Part shown: in pieces, positions 23,141-35,658 of the stretch
Numbering within the stretch: the stretch's first letter is position 1
How the letters are laid out: every line of letters starts with the position of its first letter
Assembly: GCF_907165205.1 (NCBI RefSeq)
Contig: NC_058190.1
Coordinates: 31,337,345 to 31,401,344 of the forward strand
DNA: 64,000 nt
Direction of reading: 5' to 3'
Source of the DNA: Coccinella septempunctata
Lineage: Eukaryota > Arthropoda > Insecta > Coleoptera > Coccinellidae
Notes under the pieces: model-generated
Database searches by the model: none
What the model was told of the DNA's origin: nothing
Seen by the model: the letters and a program-made list of their open reading frames with translations, nothing else
Program-made: the position numbers and the translations under genes

Positions 23141-24269
23141 AAAAAACTGTGGAAAGTGTTACTTAAAATTAAGTTTACTTTTTTCAATCATATGTCCCTT
23201 TATGCATATCAATGCAGTTGATCATTTTAAATATAAGATGTACTTGATGCAGTTTCAACGATATATGCTATTGTTGTATGAAAAAATTCTTGAGAAGAAA
23301 AGAATGAAATTTTATTGGGAAAATTATGCTTCTATTTGTTCACTGCCTGTAAAACAACAGGAGCTTGAAGAATAATACTCTGTGCCAGTTATCTGAAGAA
23401 TAAGGCTGGTGCTCCACACCTCTGGCGAAAAATCCAACATGGGCGGAGAAATGTCGAAATTGTAGCTTGAATTTCAAGAAAAAAAAATGATTCCTTAAAT
23501 TGGCGATACTACCATAGCAACGCATTGAATCCAGAAAGTGGAAGCACAAAAAACAACTCTGTGTGGACATATGTTATTTCCAAATTCTTTACAAAAAAAA
23601 GAAAATTTTTGTCTGCCTTATAATCACACTTTGTACAACAAGAAGATAATGAAAAAAAATTACTCTATGCCAGTGGCATATGGGCGAAGGATGAGGCTTT
23701 GCATGTCGGAGTATGAATCCATTATTATCTAAGAAATGCTGAAATCAAGACTAATTTTTAGGTGTCCGAATTCATTGGCTGATTAGTTTGTATACTCGAA
23801 TAAGTCGTAGTATTCCCATGAAATTGTATTGTTTTGTGTATTAATCGATATTTTCAACTATAGAAGCCAAAATGAACATGTGAAAAATAAAGTTAAATTG
23901 ATGGAGGCGAATTCTGAGGTGATGCAGTTTACTCACGTACCAAAATAATACTTCCTTTACATGCTCCATTTTGCATGGCCATCAAACGGAGATATCGGTT
24001 AATGACGGCTGAATGACGTCATTTCCTCATATCAACATTTTATGGGAGACAAAAATATTTCACATTTAACATCAATTCGACATAGATAATTTTGAGCACC
24101 TCGCTCAAATTCGAGGATAATTCGAAGAAATAATTTCTAATATTCATTTGCGAAGCCTGGAAATAGCCAAGATGTTAGGAAGGAATATTCATCACCACAT
24201 CTTGCTGCTACTCGCAACATAAGAAGTTGAAATAGGGAAATTACGTTATTAAGCTATCATGATAATATA
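23141..24269. other. Intergenic stretch without recognisable genes
   Basis: AT-rich with short chance frames only. No repeat arms or coding blocks seen. Confidence 0.35.
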
Positions 24270-25193
24270 CAGGGTGTTTCCAAATTAGACGTGAACCTTG
24301 GGGAGGGTGTTAGTATCACTCATTCGTTGTTGTTTGAGCCATATTCATTGATAACCAAAAATCAACAGTTGCCGAGATATTTGAGTCCTTGTATTCTTCA
24401 AAAAATTTCTCACTTTACTTCATTTTTCGTCAATTTTTTCTACGTTGACCAAGTTTGATTAAAATTTTGAATTATTTTCATCAGAAAAAGATATGATACG
24501 TATGAAAAATGCAGAACTATCCTGTATTATTATAGATGTTGCACATCTTGCGGAGAGAATAGACGAAGCAGCGAGAAGATTGAGAGTAAATTTGAGGCGG
24601 AAAGTAACAACTGAAGAAATTAGAAAAAGGGCACATGCTTGTAAAAGGAATGGTGGAGGTCATTTCGAAAATAATTTATGAATACATTTTCTAATGAAAT
24701 TTTGAGTGAGTTCAATTGCAATAAAATAATATTTAATTAATTACTTTTCTTTCTTTGCTTCTATCCCCTCTCAAATCAGAATCTACTGAAACGAAACTAG
24801 TGCTTGTATCCAATCGAAAACTTTTTTAGGAAATAAAGAATGAATTAGTTCTTAAAATAATTTTTTCATACATGAATTTTGGAATATTTCTTTTCTTCAT
24901 ATACCAACTTTCAAATCATAATAATTCTTCTTCAGCATCTAATACAGATAGTTTTGCTTTATTCATTCACATCTTTTTCTGATGAATATAATTCAAAAAT
25001 ATAATCAAACTTGGTTAACGTAGAAAAAATTTACGAAAAATTAAGAAAGGTAAGAAATTTTTTGAAAAACACAAGAACTCAAATATCTCGGAAACTGTAA
25101 ATTTTTGGTTATCAATAAATATGGCTCAAACGACAGCAAATGAGTGATACTAACACCTCCTCCAAGGTTCACGTCTAATTTGGAAACACCCTA
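24270..25193 (+). mobile_element. TA-flanked foldback element that keeps a transposase tail
   Basis: The ends read TA-CAGGGTGTTTCCAAATTAG and the inverse CTAATTTGGAAACACCCTA-TA. The arms are about 225 bp (24270-24492 and 24970-25193) and match closely, for example gacgtgaaccttgg against ccaaggttcacgtc and the tctacgtt.accaagtttgat region. Between the arms, at 24493-24681, lies a frame that resembles the end of a transposase. The element therefore looks like an internal-deletion derivative of an autonomous TA-inserting transposon. Confidence 0.8.
24493..24681 (+). pseudogene. Transposase C-terminal remnant inside a MITE
   Basis: The 62-residue frame contains HLAERIDEAARRLRV and then EEIRKRAHACKRNGGGHFEN before its stop. 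A helical arginine-rich stretch ending in RC..NGGGHFE is a common C-terminus of insect Tc1/mariner-like transposases; the relic at 381-990 ends in a similar way (CIDNQGSHLKNVIF). Everything upstream, including the catalytic domain, is missing. Assignment rests on this tail only. Confidence 0.55.
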
Positions 25194-25370
25194 TATATCT
25201 TCGTATTCGAGTTCAACAAGAACTCTACAGAGGACTAGGATATTTATTATTATACAGGATGTTCCACATGATACATGATATATGAGTGTTGCAACCGTCT
25301 TTCATTTTTCTCTCCGGGCTTTCATTTTTGAGATACAGGGTGACCAAAAATTTTTTTCATATTTTTGCCA

Positions 25371-25490
25371 ATGTGCAAAAAATCAACTATCAACAGTAGA
25401 ATTCTGTGTACGGATCCTAGGAACCGTTTAAACTGCAGTATTGTGTATTGTACACAGAATTCTACTGTTGATAGTTGATTTTTTGCACAT
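25371..25490. repeat. Perfect 41-bp inverted repeat with a 38-bp loop
   Basis: Bases 25371-25411 and 25450-25490 are exact reverse complements (atgtgcaaaaaatcaactat... to ...aattctgtgtac). The loop (25412-25449) starts ggatcctaggaaccgtttaa and continues actgcag. No mismatch is present in the arms, which is unlike the older, diverged palindromes nearby. A TACAGGGTG word lies just upstream at 25334, so it may be part of an element, but no outer partner was found. Confidence 0.85.
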
Positions 25491-28400
25491 TATTCGAGTT
25501 CATTGGACGAGCCAAGGTGCCAAAAGAATTTTTCTTCATTAATTTTGACGCCACAGAAAAATAGCATTTATCCAACGTAAATTTTATTGTTAAGCTATGT
25601 AACGTATGTGAATTTTATAGTTGTTTCATAGTCAAAATTGTGTCTGTTGTTAAAATTCGTCGAAATCTTTAATTATAACTCCTTTTTTCAAATGAAAAAA
25701 GATTTTCAAAATTATCAATAAAATGTTTGCTTTTACCCATAAACATCAATTTTCCGAAGCGTTCCTGTTTTGTTATAATATACCAATTAGGATTTGTTGT
25801 CGAACAGTAAATTTTTTCCAGTGGCATCAAAACTAGTAGAGAAAAACCCTTATGATAATTTGGAATCTCCACTTGTTCCTTCCAATTAATTCGATTTTCG
25901 AATACTCTCAAAGGTATTAACAATGGAAATTTCTGTACGAAAGCTTGGTGCTGCTGTTCAAACGGTTCATAGGATATTGGCAAAAATCTAAAAACAAAAT
26001 TTAGTCCTTCCCGGCGCATTCACCATTTTGAGATATATAATTTGATGGAACTGAAAATCATGTTGAAATGGGTAGGATATAACATAAGATAGGTTTTGGA
26101 TGCGCCGTTCTTTCTGAAGGAAGGATTATGAATTGCAGAAAATATATAGATTACAGGCAATAAAGTTTAGTCTCGTAAAATTTTCGATTCGTGGTATTAT
26201 ATGTTACTCGTATTGGGGGCAGTTACCAAATTCTACAAGGGGGATGTTATAGAACAGTCATATAATGGAATCGGTCATCAAGGCAATGAAACTTGGGAAA
26301 CAGGATCATGTGATAATGGGGTCATTCGGCACGGATAATAATTTTTCATTGCCTGGTTTCCTATCAGTATAAAATCACGAAGGGACTATAATAGAAGTTC
26401 GATTCTCCGTTAGCATTATGGTGTGCAAACTTAAACAATTGAATCTGTTTAAACACCCAAACAAATGGTTTTTCAGTGTCATGATTGTAACATCTTAGTG
26501 GGTGTCAATTTTAATATTTAATTCTCCCATCAGTGAGGGGCGACGCAAAATAATTCGAAACAAATTGCGCTGTTAGAAACAATCATGAAGACCCTGTAGA
26601 AATAGTTTCTTCCGAAGAAAGAATGTTGAGTTCGTCCAAATATTTCCTACCATTCCTCATGTACCAACACATAAAAAAAAATATCTGCGTTCGCAAGAAA
26701 TAATACCTGAATATCCTGTCGATTTCAGTAACGTTTTCACAGAAAGCCACAGTCACACTGACAGTCTTGAGAAGGTTGATGGTTTTACTCCGCCAATTAG
26801 GTTGTTGAAAATCTTTGTTCTTTTTAATTTTATTCAGTAGATGTGTGTTTCTTCGAACTTCATGAAGACGAAAATCATAAGGTGACAAAGTGAATATTAC
26901 CTGTTTATTTTCTTAGAATCAAGTAAATTATTTTTTCTTCCGGGCTGAAGGACCTCAGGTCGATGGCCATTAAAATAAACTTTTTCTCTCTCCTTTTTTT
27001 CTATTTTTTTTTCTTCGCCAACTTTTGATGAAGTTTTTGAAGTGATTACGTCATTGTTGTAGTTATGGTGAGGTTTTTGCATTATAAGTATATTTTGAAA
27101 ATATTTTCTACGTGTTAAGTTGAGATTAATCGTGTATGATGTAGCTCTCACCTCTCTAGAGTTTACTCAACACTTATATAAAATTGAGATTGAACAAACA
27201 ACTGAACTAGAAGAAATTCGTTAAAAGAAACTTGCCTCGTAACTGAACACATAAATATAAGGGTTGGAAAACATTATATATGGAGGAGGTCAGCGTTTTT
27301 TCCAGATACACAATTTTTCATGACCCATATCACCAATTTAGTATGTCAACATTTTTCAAGGACATAAATAATGACGTCACCACAATTTGTGTTATATTTA
27401 AAAATTGTGAGTCTAAAATGGTGCGTTATGATTGGTACGTATTCGTTGATGAACGTTGGAAGAGCTTTCGAGATGATATTCTACAGCCATTTTCTGGGAG
27501 CCCTAAGGGCGTTAGGCTTGAATATACCTGTTAACTTGGATTTGAATTCGAACCGTCAAGCATACAGAGACTCCTGACATTTATCACCTCTCATTGTGAA
27601 GTGGCGAAAACAATTTCTTTTATTCTGGCCCACCAATGTGAAAAATAAATATCAAAAGTAAAACATATATCGTCATATAAAAAAATAAATAACGTCACCA
27701 CTATCATAGACTAATTGAACAGTTTTGAGTTAATCTATGACCACTACCACATAAATGACGTAAACACTAACGACAGTTGAAAAATAAAATTGAACTGTTT
27801 CGTATGCATTCTTTGAAATTCGATAGAATTCTTCTATTTTTAAATTTTTTATGGGATTTCGAAATCCAATGACTTTATTCAGAAAATTAACGTTTCAATC
27901 TCTAGGAGCTCTCTTTTTCATTGTTTTTTTTAGTTTCAAATAATATAAAGTTATATGCTCCTTGATTCAAAATATTCGAACAGTTGATGAATTTTCAAAA
28001 TGTCAACACTAAATTTTCTTCCCGAAAGTGGACGAACCGTTGTAACTGAGGATGATTTTATAGTTCAATGGGATTTTTATCAACACTTCTCTCATTGAAG
28101 AGTTATAGATTGAATTTGAATTCAAATGTTTATTTTTTTTTATATATATTTTGATGAATTCAATAACGTATACCTATTTTAGGCGCGATTAATATTTTCG
28201 AAGTGTTATCAGAAACAAATGGAATTATAAATAAATTTGTGATTGATATGTTTTTTCATCTTTCATCAATTACTTACCTAATCTAACATTACCTTACATA
28301 AGAAGTAGTCTTATTTTCGATGAAACTCCAAAAATATGGATTATTCCTAAAGTGTATGTCATTGACCTTAAAATACATAAAAAATAAAGATTCGAATTCA

Positions 28401-28972
28401 ATGAGTTTAACCATTCCGTCCGTGCAATGAGAAAGGGATGATAAAAAAAACTTATCAATGACCAAGTCATCTCCAGCAACAAAATTTTCTGGCATAAAAG
28501 TTACCGTTGCCAATTCGAACAGATGAATTTTCATTTCCAAAAACTGGTTGAGTTGGTGACATGTCGGAAAATATTCTTTTCTGCCTCATTATATTCCGAA
28601 TTTTAATTTACTTCAACTGTTTTCAAAAATGGACTTTTTTGTAGTTGTAGAATTCATTACAGATGTTGATATATTCATAAAGCTGTTTACTAGAAGACCT
28701 TTCTTTACGAAATACGACCCTTAGATACCTCGAAAATCCTTATGAAATAGAGAAAAATTTTGATTTTTGTCTTAATTGATTTTTCTCCGCCAAGAAAAAA
28801 AACATTGGAAATTAATCAATCCATCATTTGCCAATCTGACTGATTAGCAATTGATCACAGAGCAAACTCATAGAATCCCTTTTGTACTGTTTTAGCTAAT
28901 AGACCGGTAAAGGTTTGTCTACCTAAAAGGTGGATCGATCTCCTGGCTTATTGAAGCCAGCTATTGAAGAAA
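25491..28972. other. Intergenic stretch without recognisable genes
   Basis: A 116-codon minus-strand frame at 25669-26019 has a rather protein-like composition, but I recognise no family and its length is within chance for this base composition. The remainder is AT-rich and featureless to me. Confidence 0.35.
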
Positions 28973-29550
28973 ACTATACCTTTTCAATTTCAAATTGGCG
29001 CTAATCAGAATCAAAATGACATTAGTCAAAATCAAATCGACAACACTCCATTTCAATCTGGCAGTAGTCAATTGCAAATTGACAATAAATGTAATTCTGA
29101 ATTTGAATTCTTCATTGAAATAAAATGTATTCAATTAAAAAATGTTTTCCTACTAGCGTTTCGAAAGTATTACTTCCAACACGCATTGACGTTTGGAAAA
29201 TAGAACTCATATGCAAATATTTATTCCTTCAGCATTGGATATGCAAGATATCATTTTTTGAGAAAATTCATTATTCTCGAATGGTTTTAATTGATTATTA
29301 CGGTATTTACTGCGCATTCCATCTGATAAAAATTTTTCATTCAATACATTTTATTTCAATGGAGATTCCAACTTAAGAATTGCCAATTTGATTTCACTTA
29401 TTGTCAATTTGCAATTGACTAAAGCCAGATTGAAATTGATCACTGCCAATTTGCTTCTGATTGATGCCAGTTCCAAATGTTGCCAATACGATTTTGACTA
29501 ATATCATTTTGATTCGGATTAGCGCCAATTTGAACTCGAAAAAGTATAGT
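28973..29550. mobile_element. Inverted-repeat element with internal short repeats
   Basis: The left arm (from about 28973: ttcaaattggcgctaatcag, attagtcaaaatc, agtcaattgcaaattgaca) is matched in reverse complement at about 29395-29550. Within each arm a unit of roughly 20-25 bp (variants of aattg-caatctggc-agtcaa) recurs several times. Read on the plus strand the left arm gives a Q/N-rich frame, which I take as a consequence of the repeat. The central part (29090-29390) is AT-rich. Confidence 0.65.
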
Positions 29551-29963
29551 AGAAGTATTTTCAATTCAATTCATTTCATTACTTAAAAATACTACCCGAA
29601 AACCCAACGGTTATTCCAGATTCAAAACCGTATAGATCCGGCGTTTCTCATTGACAAATGTCGAATATTTTTTTCGGAAACCCCCTCAAAGGATCCAATA
29701 GTCATACATGACTGGTTCCGTATAGGCGTGTGAAGTGAACTACACTCAATTTCGATACATTTCCACCGCAAATCCGCATGTTCATCGACCAGCGATAACT
29801 TTGACAAAATAGGTGGATTTTCAGGTCAGAGGATTCAGGTTTCAGTAACCTCTTTGTAACATAGCACCAAAGAGAGATCCACGTAGATGAAGGAATATGC
29901 GTCTTTACCTCCAATTGCGCATAAATATATCTGGAAATATCTCATCCGAGAACCAATTCGCTC

Positions 29964-29998
29964 TCAGTAGATTGAAAACCGGCTTGTTGTTGAGTCTG
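29964..29998 (+). promoter_or_regulatory. Candidate core promoter (Inr plus DPE-like)
   Basis: TCAGTAG at 29964-29970 fits the arthropod initiator, and AGTCTG at 29993-29998 sits at +28 to +33 from its A and matches the first four positions of the downstream promoter element. A TATA-like run at 29921-29930 is too far upstream to be canonical. A GC-richer leader and a phase-matching exon follow directly. It rests on short motifs and is unproven. Confidence 0.35.
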
Positions 29999-30047
29999 TG
30001 TTGTCGGGAAATCGGGAGATTGCCGAAGTGAACGTCGCGGCGACAGC

Positions 30048-30091
30048 ATGCAGCGTCGATCTTCCACCAGACAGAGCGTCAGATTTTTACG
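30048..30091 (+). CDS. Rgk: Candidate first coding exon of the RGK GTPase gene
   Basis: An ATG at 30048 opens a short frame, MQRRSSTRQSVRFL plus two bases (CG), that ends at a good donor, GGTAAGAG. The acceptor at 39815-39816 is followed by an exon whose first base completes a codon, so the phases agree and the joint gives an arginine. The peptide has an RRSS site of the kind basophilic kinases and 14-3-3 proteins recognise in the N-terminal tails of RGK proteins. The surrounding 29960-30091 region is GC-richer than its neighbours. Phase agreement alone has a one-in-three chance, and exons in between cannot be excluded. Confidence 0.45.
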
Positions 30092-33000
30092 GTAAGAGAC
30101 TCGCGGGAATAAGAACGTATGGTTGTTCGCGTCTCCATTTTTCTTTTATGCATGAGAATATGAGTTCGCGAATGTGCTAACCTATAAATATTTATTGGGA
30201 CGTTCAGAATTTAATATACTTTCGTTTATTCGATCATAAAACCACTTTATCACTGCTTTGAAGAAACCTGCGGCCACCAAGTGGATCGAGAAGCTACTGT
30301 TCATTATTTTCAGGCCCATAAAGAGTGTGCAATCGAATTGTTCAGAATTGAAAACAGAAATGGCATTCATTTTCAACAAATGCGTTTCAAAAATTATCCC
30401 TCATATATTTCTTGTCAGTTCTTTTGGCTATTTGAGGAAATACGAGTTTTCTAAATTTTTTAAGTGTACGCACAATACCGATTTCACAACAAATTTCATG
30501 GTGATTTGTGTAATATTGTATTTCCTTCAATCATCGTTGCTCGAACCCTTTTCGTGAGTAAAATTGTTATACCTATAGGGTTGAAAAAACGCAGAAATCT
30601 TCAGGAGTTGAAGAAGAGGCTTGTCTTTGTTATGAACCTTCAAACGAGCGTTAAAAAATCGTCAAGTAGTCTATGGAATTTTGAATATTTAATATCTACA
30701 CGTGTTGCTTTGCTTGTACCGCCACATTATTCGAAGGGTGAGAACATGTAAACATAACGATGACGTATAATCTTTAAAGTGATTTTCGATATAAAAACTT
30801 TTGGATACTATTCCTCAACGGATTCACGAAACATCTCAAAATCTTGCTTGATAATTTTACGAAATTTGTAAGAAAATCATATATATTACTATAGTAACAG
30901 CTAAGCGTTACGTTCAAAGACAGAATATCAATGTGCGATATTCCACAGCCTGCGTCATAACGAATTTTAACATTATTGAATACACCTCTGCTACAAATGT
31001 AGGTATTCGTATAGAATATATTAACCTAAGGATGCAGTATTTTATATAATAAATAATCGATGTTCTTGAAGCTTTCGATTGGAATTCAGGATTCAAATAA
31101 GGATTTCAATTCCTCAATTTCATTTAAATCCAACTAACTCTTGATGTTTCGCAATGAGAAATCAAGCACTAGAAATAATATTTCAAACATTTCTCAATCT
31201 TAGTATGGTGTTCTGGGGGTTCTCTCACTTAAATAAAAAAAATGAAGTCATGCGAAAAAGCATACTATTTAATATTTCATTTGAATTGAAGCCTTTGTTC
31301 CAAATACAATATTCATCAAACAAAATAATTCTTAAAACTACGTTACTTGGCAACTAAACTCTGGTGTCTTCTCCTGCTTTCTCCTCTCACAAAAATATTC
31401 ACAAATATTCCAGCTTCCAAAGGTTAAAAAGTCACAAAATATTAACGCGATAAATTGCAAAATCAAGCAAATATATCCTAGCCAAAGAATTGAAAGAAGA
31501 AAATTCAAAATTTATTCATCGATAACATATGAAGGACCAATAATCAATTTTTTTCATAGTTGAATCAAATCTATACCTATTTTTTTCTTTCAATTTCCCA
31601 ACAATTCATATATTCGTTTTACTTGTTATATGTAATATTATTTTTTAATGAAGACACCTACCTGATGTGTTGATAGAGAATTCTTTGAATGAAACAAGAT
31701 AGTTATTATGACAATGACATAAAATATCTAATGTTTGAGGGACAATAAAATTTAGTCCTCCCATTGTATTCGAAGAAAATTTCTGTGAAAAACTTTTGTA
31801 ATAAATAACCCGGAGTTTCATAAAGCTTGATCGTGGAATCAACGCTTGATTGACGACTAGATATCAAACTCTTTTCAATCGATAATTCAGTCAAGATCAT
31901 TCAGAATATCATTCTCGCATAAAACTATGATGTTCATACGACTGTTCAATGATTCTCAATTGCTACTTTTTCAATATATTCAGAAATGAAAAGGTTTGAC
32001 TAATTTCGTTTTAGACATCGAGTGACGGTCAAATCTTTGATCGGACAATAAAAGTTTGATGAAACCCACTGTAACACTCTTCTTCACATTTTTGTGGTGG
32101 TCAAAGATAATTTTACCACTCTTACCCTTATCAGTAACGCTGTTTCAATTGTAATCGGGAATATAAATAAATGAAAATCATTATCATATATCTTGATCCT
32201 CCTAAAAAATAAGGTGCTCTTCTAATATGTCTCATATAAAAAAGTTTATTGCTATACGTTAGTCGAACAAAAAATTTAATTTTCCTCAACAAATCACCTG
32301 TTGCAATTCTTGATGATCCCATAATGAATAAAATAAGAAATCTGCCTTATAACAGAATATTCATGAATATTGTTGTCAAAAATCTAATCTGAGAACTTAT
32401 AATTATTAATGTCGAAATCAATTATTATTAAACTGGTTTGAATGATGGGGTCGCATTCCAGAAGGAAATCTTTATCATAAATACGTTATACGGAATATGG
32501 TTAACAAATTGGAGAATAGTGCTTGAATATTTTTCTGAAAATAGAACTGGTGCAACAAGACATGCAGAAAAATCCAGATTTGGTATTCAACAAGTTGAAG
32601 AATTCATCTTCTGTGATTTTGGAATCCAAAAAAACCATATTGAAAAAGTTAGATTGTTATATGAAGTGAAGGCCATCCTGGTATCTCCATCTTGATAGTG
32701 CCATCTTGAAGATAGGTCTTGAGAGAAATTTGAGTTACCTATTCGAGTTAAAAGAACGCTTTCATATTATAATTTCGTATGAAATATATTTGCCATAAGT
32801 TTGCGACAAAATTATGAATTTATCGATTTTACACCTCGTTTCCCTAATAATTTGACAGTCTCACTAAGTTACGTATAAGAACTTGCGAAATTAACTTCTC
32901 CCAAAGTAGGAATTACATTCGAGAACATTGCTCATTATGAATGAGTTTTCAAGAGTTAGAAACAGACCTTAGAACTTATTCCACATCACATTCGTCGAAC

Positions 33001-34822
33001 GTAAGTAATAAATTATGACTCCAAAGTCTATTTCCAACTTACGTAACTTAATACGTATCTTATTATAACCAAAAATTGTAATTTCATCATAGGGACAATT
33101 CGTTTGGCTCGCTTTCAACACTGATTGATTTTCCGGAAAGAATTGTATTCCAATTTTCCACGGTTCGTGAATCATATTTTTTATAGGTATTACTCAGTTC
33201 GGGAAGAAGAAGAATTTGACAGGGTGATTTTATTTGCTCAGGATTTACTACTGCTTTTTCACACTTTGTTCTACTCATAAATTCTCGGTGCATAAAATTT
33301 GAGCCTTTACTTTGATAATTTAATTAGTGGATGCATGTGAATCATCATGGAGCAGGAAGATAATATTGCCAATTCAGAAGTAATAAACTTTCATGTGAAG
33401 TGTTCAGTAGTAGTGCCTGTTAAAATCCAGAAAATGGAAACTAGGATTCAATTTTATAGAGACAAATCTCATCATAATACGTAATTTTAAGATTGGCACA
33501 AAATCAGTTCATCATACAAGTTCAAAATTTGCTTGAATCGCATTTATCTCCTATGGATTTTGTATGTGATCAGTTTTGAATTTTTAATTCCAGTGAAGAA
33601 ATGAAATGCTTGCTTTGAATAAGTGGATATATACACGGTGTCTGAAAAAAATACCACAAAAATCTACCCCTGCGGAAATGTCTCGTTTTCCAGAACAACG
33701 ATTTTTTTCAGCACTGAGATACGTTTCTTGGGAGTACGATAACAGATGAGCGAAATTGATCAGCTTTCCTGTACTGAAATATTCTTCATGGATTACTCTG
33801 ATAGATATGCCATCATGACAATAGCTTTTGTCATTAATTCGACAAAAAATCTCAACTTGAAATTTCATCCAAAAATGTAATAAATATTTAATTTGTTCAA
33901 TGTTTGAGCCCTCGTGGTGAAAAAAATATGTATGAAAGCTTGAGTGGCCAACTTTTTCCAGAATATGCGCCACCTATGCAGATTTCAAATTGATGAAATG
34001 CTTCGTGATAACTTGAGTAAATCCAAAGTAATTACTTTTGGAAGGATGAAAGGGGTGAATTTCACTACACAACAAAATATTCAGAATTTGAATGCGTACC
34101 TGGCAAAAAGCGTTTTATAAAAAACAACATGAAACTGATGAATCATCACTGAAGAAAGGTGGATACTGCAATATGTAAAACCTATAAATTTGGCAAAATT
34201 TTAATCCTCATGAGCTGAGTAAGAGGAACAACTGTGCAATTTTGCATCCTTGAGATGAATTATTGAATAAGTGTTTCTTTCTTGAGTCAAATTTGCTCTT
34301 CCTCAACACTACTACCAAGGACGTATTTTCACAAGTTGATGAAGATTCTTAGTAGGTAGTTCCATTTTGAAATCTGCATGGAAGGAGCATAGTTTTTGTT
34401 TAGTTGGCCACTAAGGCTCAAACTTTCATGAAATGAACTTTTCATTACATTTCATCATGAAATTTCGAGTTGTGATTTTCTTTACTGAATAATGACAAAA
34501 TCTATACTTACCTACATTTTTTTGTGCATCTATTGGTTCATTCCATAAAGAAGATTCTGTCAAGAAAAAACTTATACATTTGACTTATTTTTAATAAATA
34601 CTAGAATGGTACCGTGGTATGAAAAGAAACATTTTTTTGGTAACTTTTTCAGAGTGTTCAAGAATTATCCATTTATTCCGGGACACTCTGTACACGAAAA
34701 CTTGGGCTGTAGTTTATAGAATTGCTCAATCAAGGGGATCGCTAGCTTTTGTTTATCGAAATAATTGTTGAAAGATAATGAAAGTGATAACGTCTTAAAA
34801 GGAAGGCAATGAATAATAATAA
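30092..34822 (+). other. Putative intron 1, first part
   Basis: AT-rich sequence with no supported exon. Words such as tatacacggtgtctgaaaa at 33630 and gggacactctgtaca at 34680 suggest decayed ends of TA-flanked elements, but I could not pair their interiors. Confidence 0.3.
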
Positions 34823-34975
34823 TAATTAATTCAGATGCATACCACTCGCCGATATGAATATCGACAGATGTTATGATCTGAATGATCTAGCCAATTTGCC
34901 ATCAAATGGAGTACTTCATTTTGGTAACACCTGTCGATATTCATATCGGCGGGTGGTATGCATCTGAATTAATTC
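34823..34975. mobile_element. Short palindromic MITE
   Basis: About 50 bp at the left, starting aattaattcagatgcatacc, are repeated in inverse at the right with two or so mismatches; both arms contain gccgatatgaatatcgac. The spacer is about 50 bp. A diverged relative is at 35385-35510. The ends carry ATTAAT, so the target duplication may be TTA or TA. Confidence 0.7.
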
Positions 34976-35384
34976 TTATGATAAAAATGATGGTAATAGC
35001 ATCTGTACAAAAAAAAGGGAAAAAAAGTAATAAATGTATATGTAGAGAGAAGTCAAGCTAAAGCTACTTCACTCAATCCCTGGAATTAAAGTCACAAGAT
35101 AATGAAAAAGAAAACAATAAAAACCAAAAATATCATCTGAACTAACAAACATATAATATAATGAGCTAATTTAACTTGATTAGGCCTAACTAGCTAATTG
35201 GCAGTTGGTTCGTTATGAACTTCTTCCTCCAAGTTTCTCTCAGGAAACTCGAAGTTAGATACTTATAATACTTGACCGAATTGAATGTGAAAGAGCTCTG
35301 AAATATGGCTCAACTAAATCTAGAGACCATAAGACTTTTTCCGCGTCTGACAGCATTATTAATGTTATTATTAATAATCGAAAT

Positions 35385-35510
35385 CAATTCAGGTACCTAA
35401 ATAACAACCGCTGATATGAAATCAACAAATGTCAGGATCTCAATTCAATAAGAAATTCTCGATCTCTGATTTGATACCAGCATGTCATATGTATCTGAAT
35501 TAATTTCGTT
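35385..35510. repeat. Diverged relative of the palindromic MITE at 34823-34975
   Basis: Shares aattcaggtacc, ccgctgatatgaaatcaac and the right end gtatctgaattaattt with the better preserved copy 500 bp upstream, in the same arrangement but with many changes. Confidence 0.5.
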
Positions 35511-35581
35511 AATTATTCACCTGTCTTACTTTTAAAGGCGTTATCCATTTAATGGTAACCATTGAATGAAAGCCAGAAGAA

Positions 35582-35631
35582 GCACTGAGACACCTCAAAT
35601 TCATGGTTATGAATTTGAAGTGTCTCAGTGC
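35582..35631. repeat. 50-nt near-perfect hairpin
   Basis: The arm gcactgagacacctcaaatt (23 nt with cat) is followed by a GGTT loop and its inverse with one mismatch. A transcript would fold into a 23-bp stem with a 4-nt loop. It lies just upstream of the element at 35659-36212. It could be a small palindrome of transposon origin; no evidence of processing exists. Confidence 0.6.
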
Positions 35632-35658
35632 ACTGGTTAGTGCGGTAACCCATCAATG

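Noticed and set aside
25669..26019. 116-codon minus-strand open frame with fairly protein-like composition
   Set aside because: No recognised domain or splice context, and several frames of this length are expected by chance in the window.
33584..33973. 129-codon minus-strand open frame
   Set aside because: No recognisable motif; consistent with chance.
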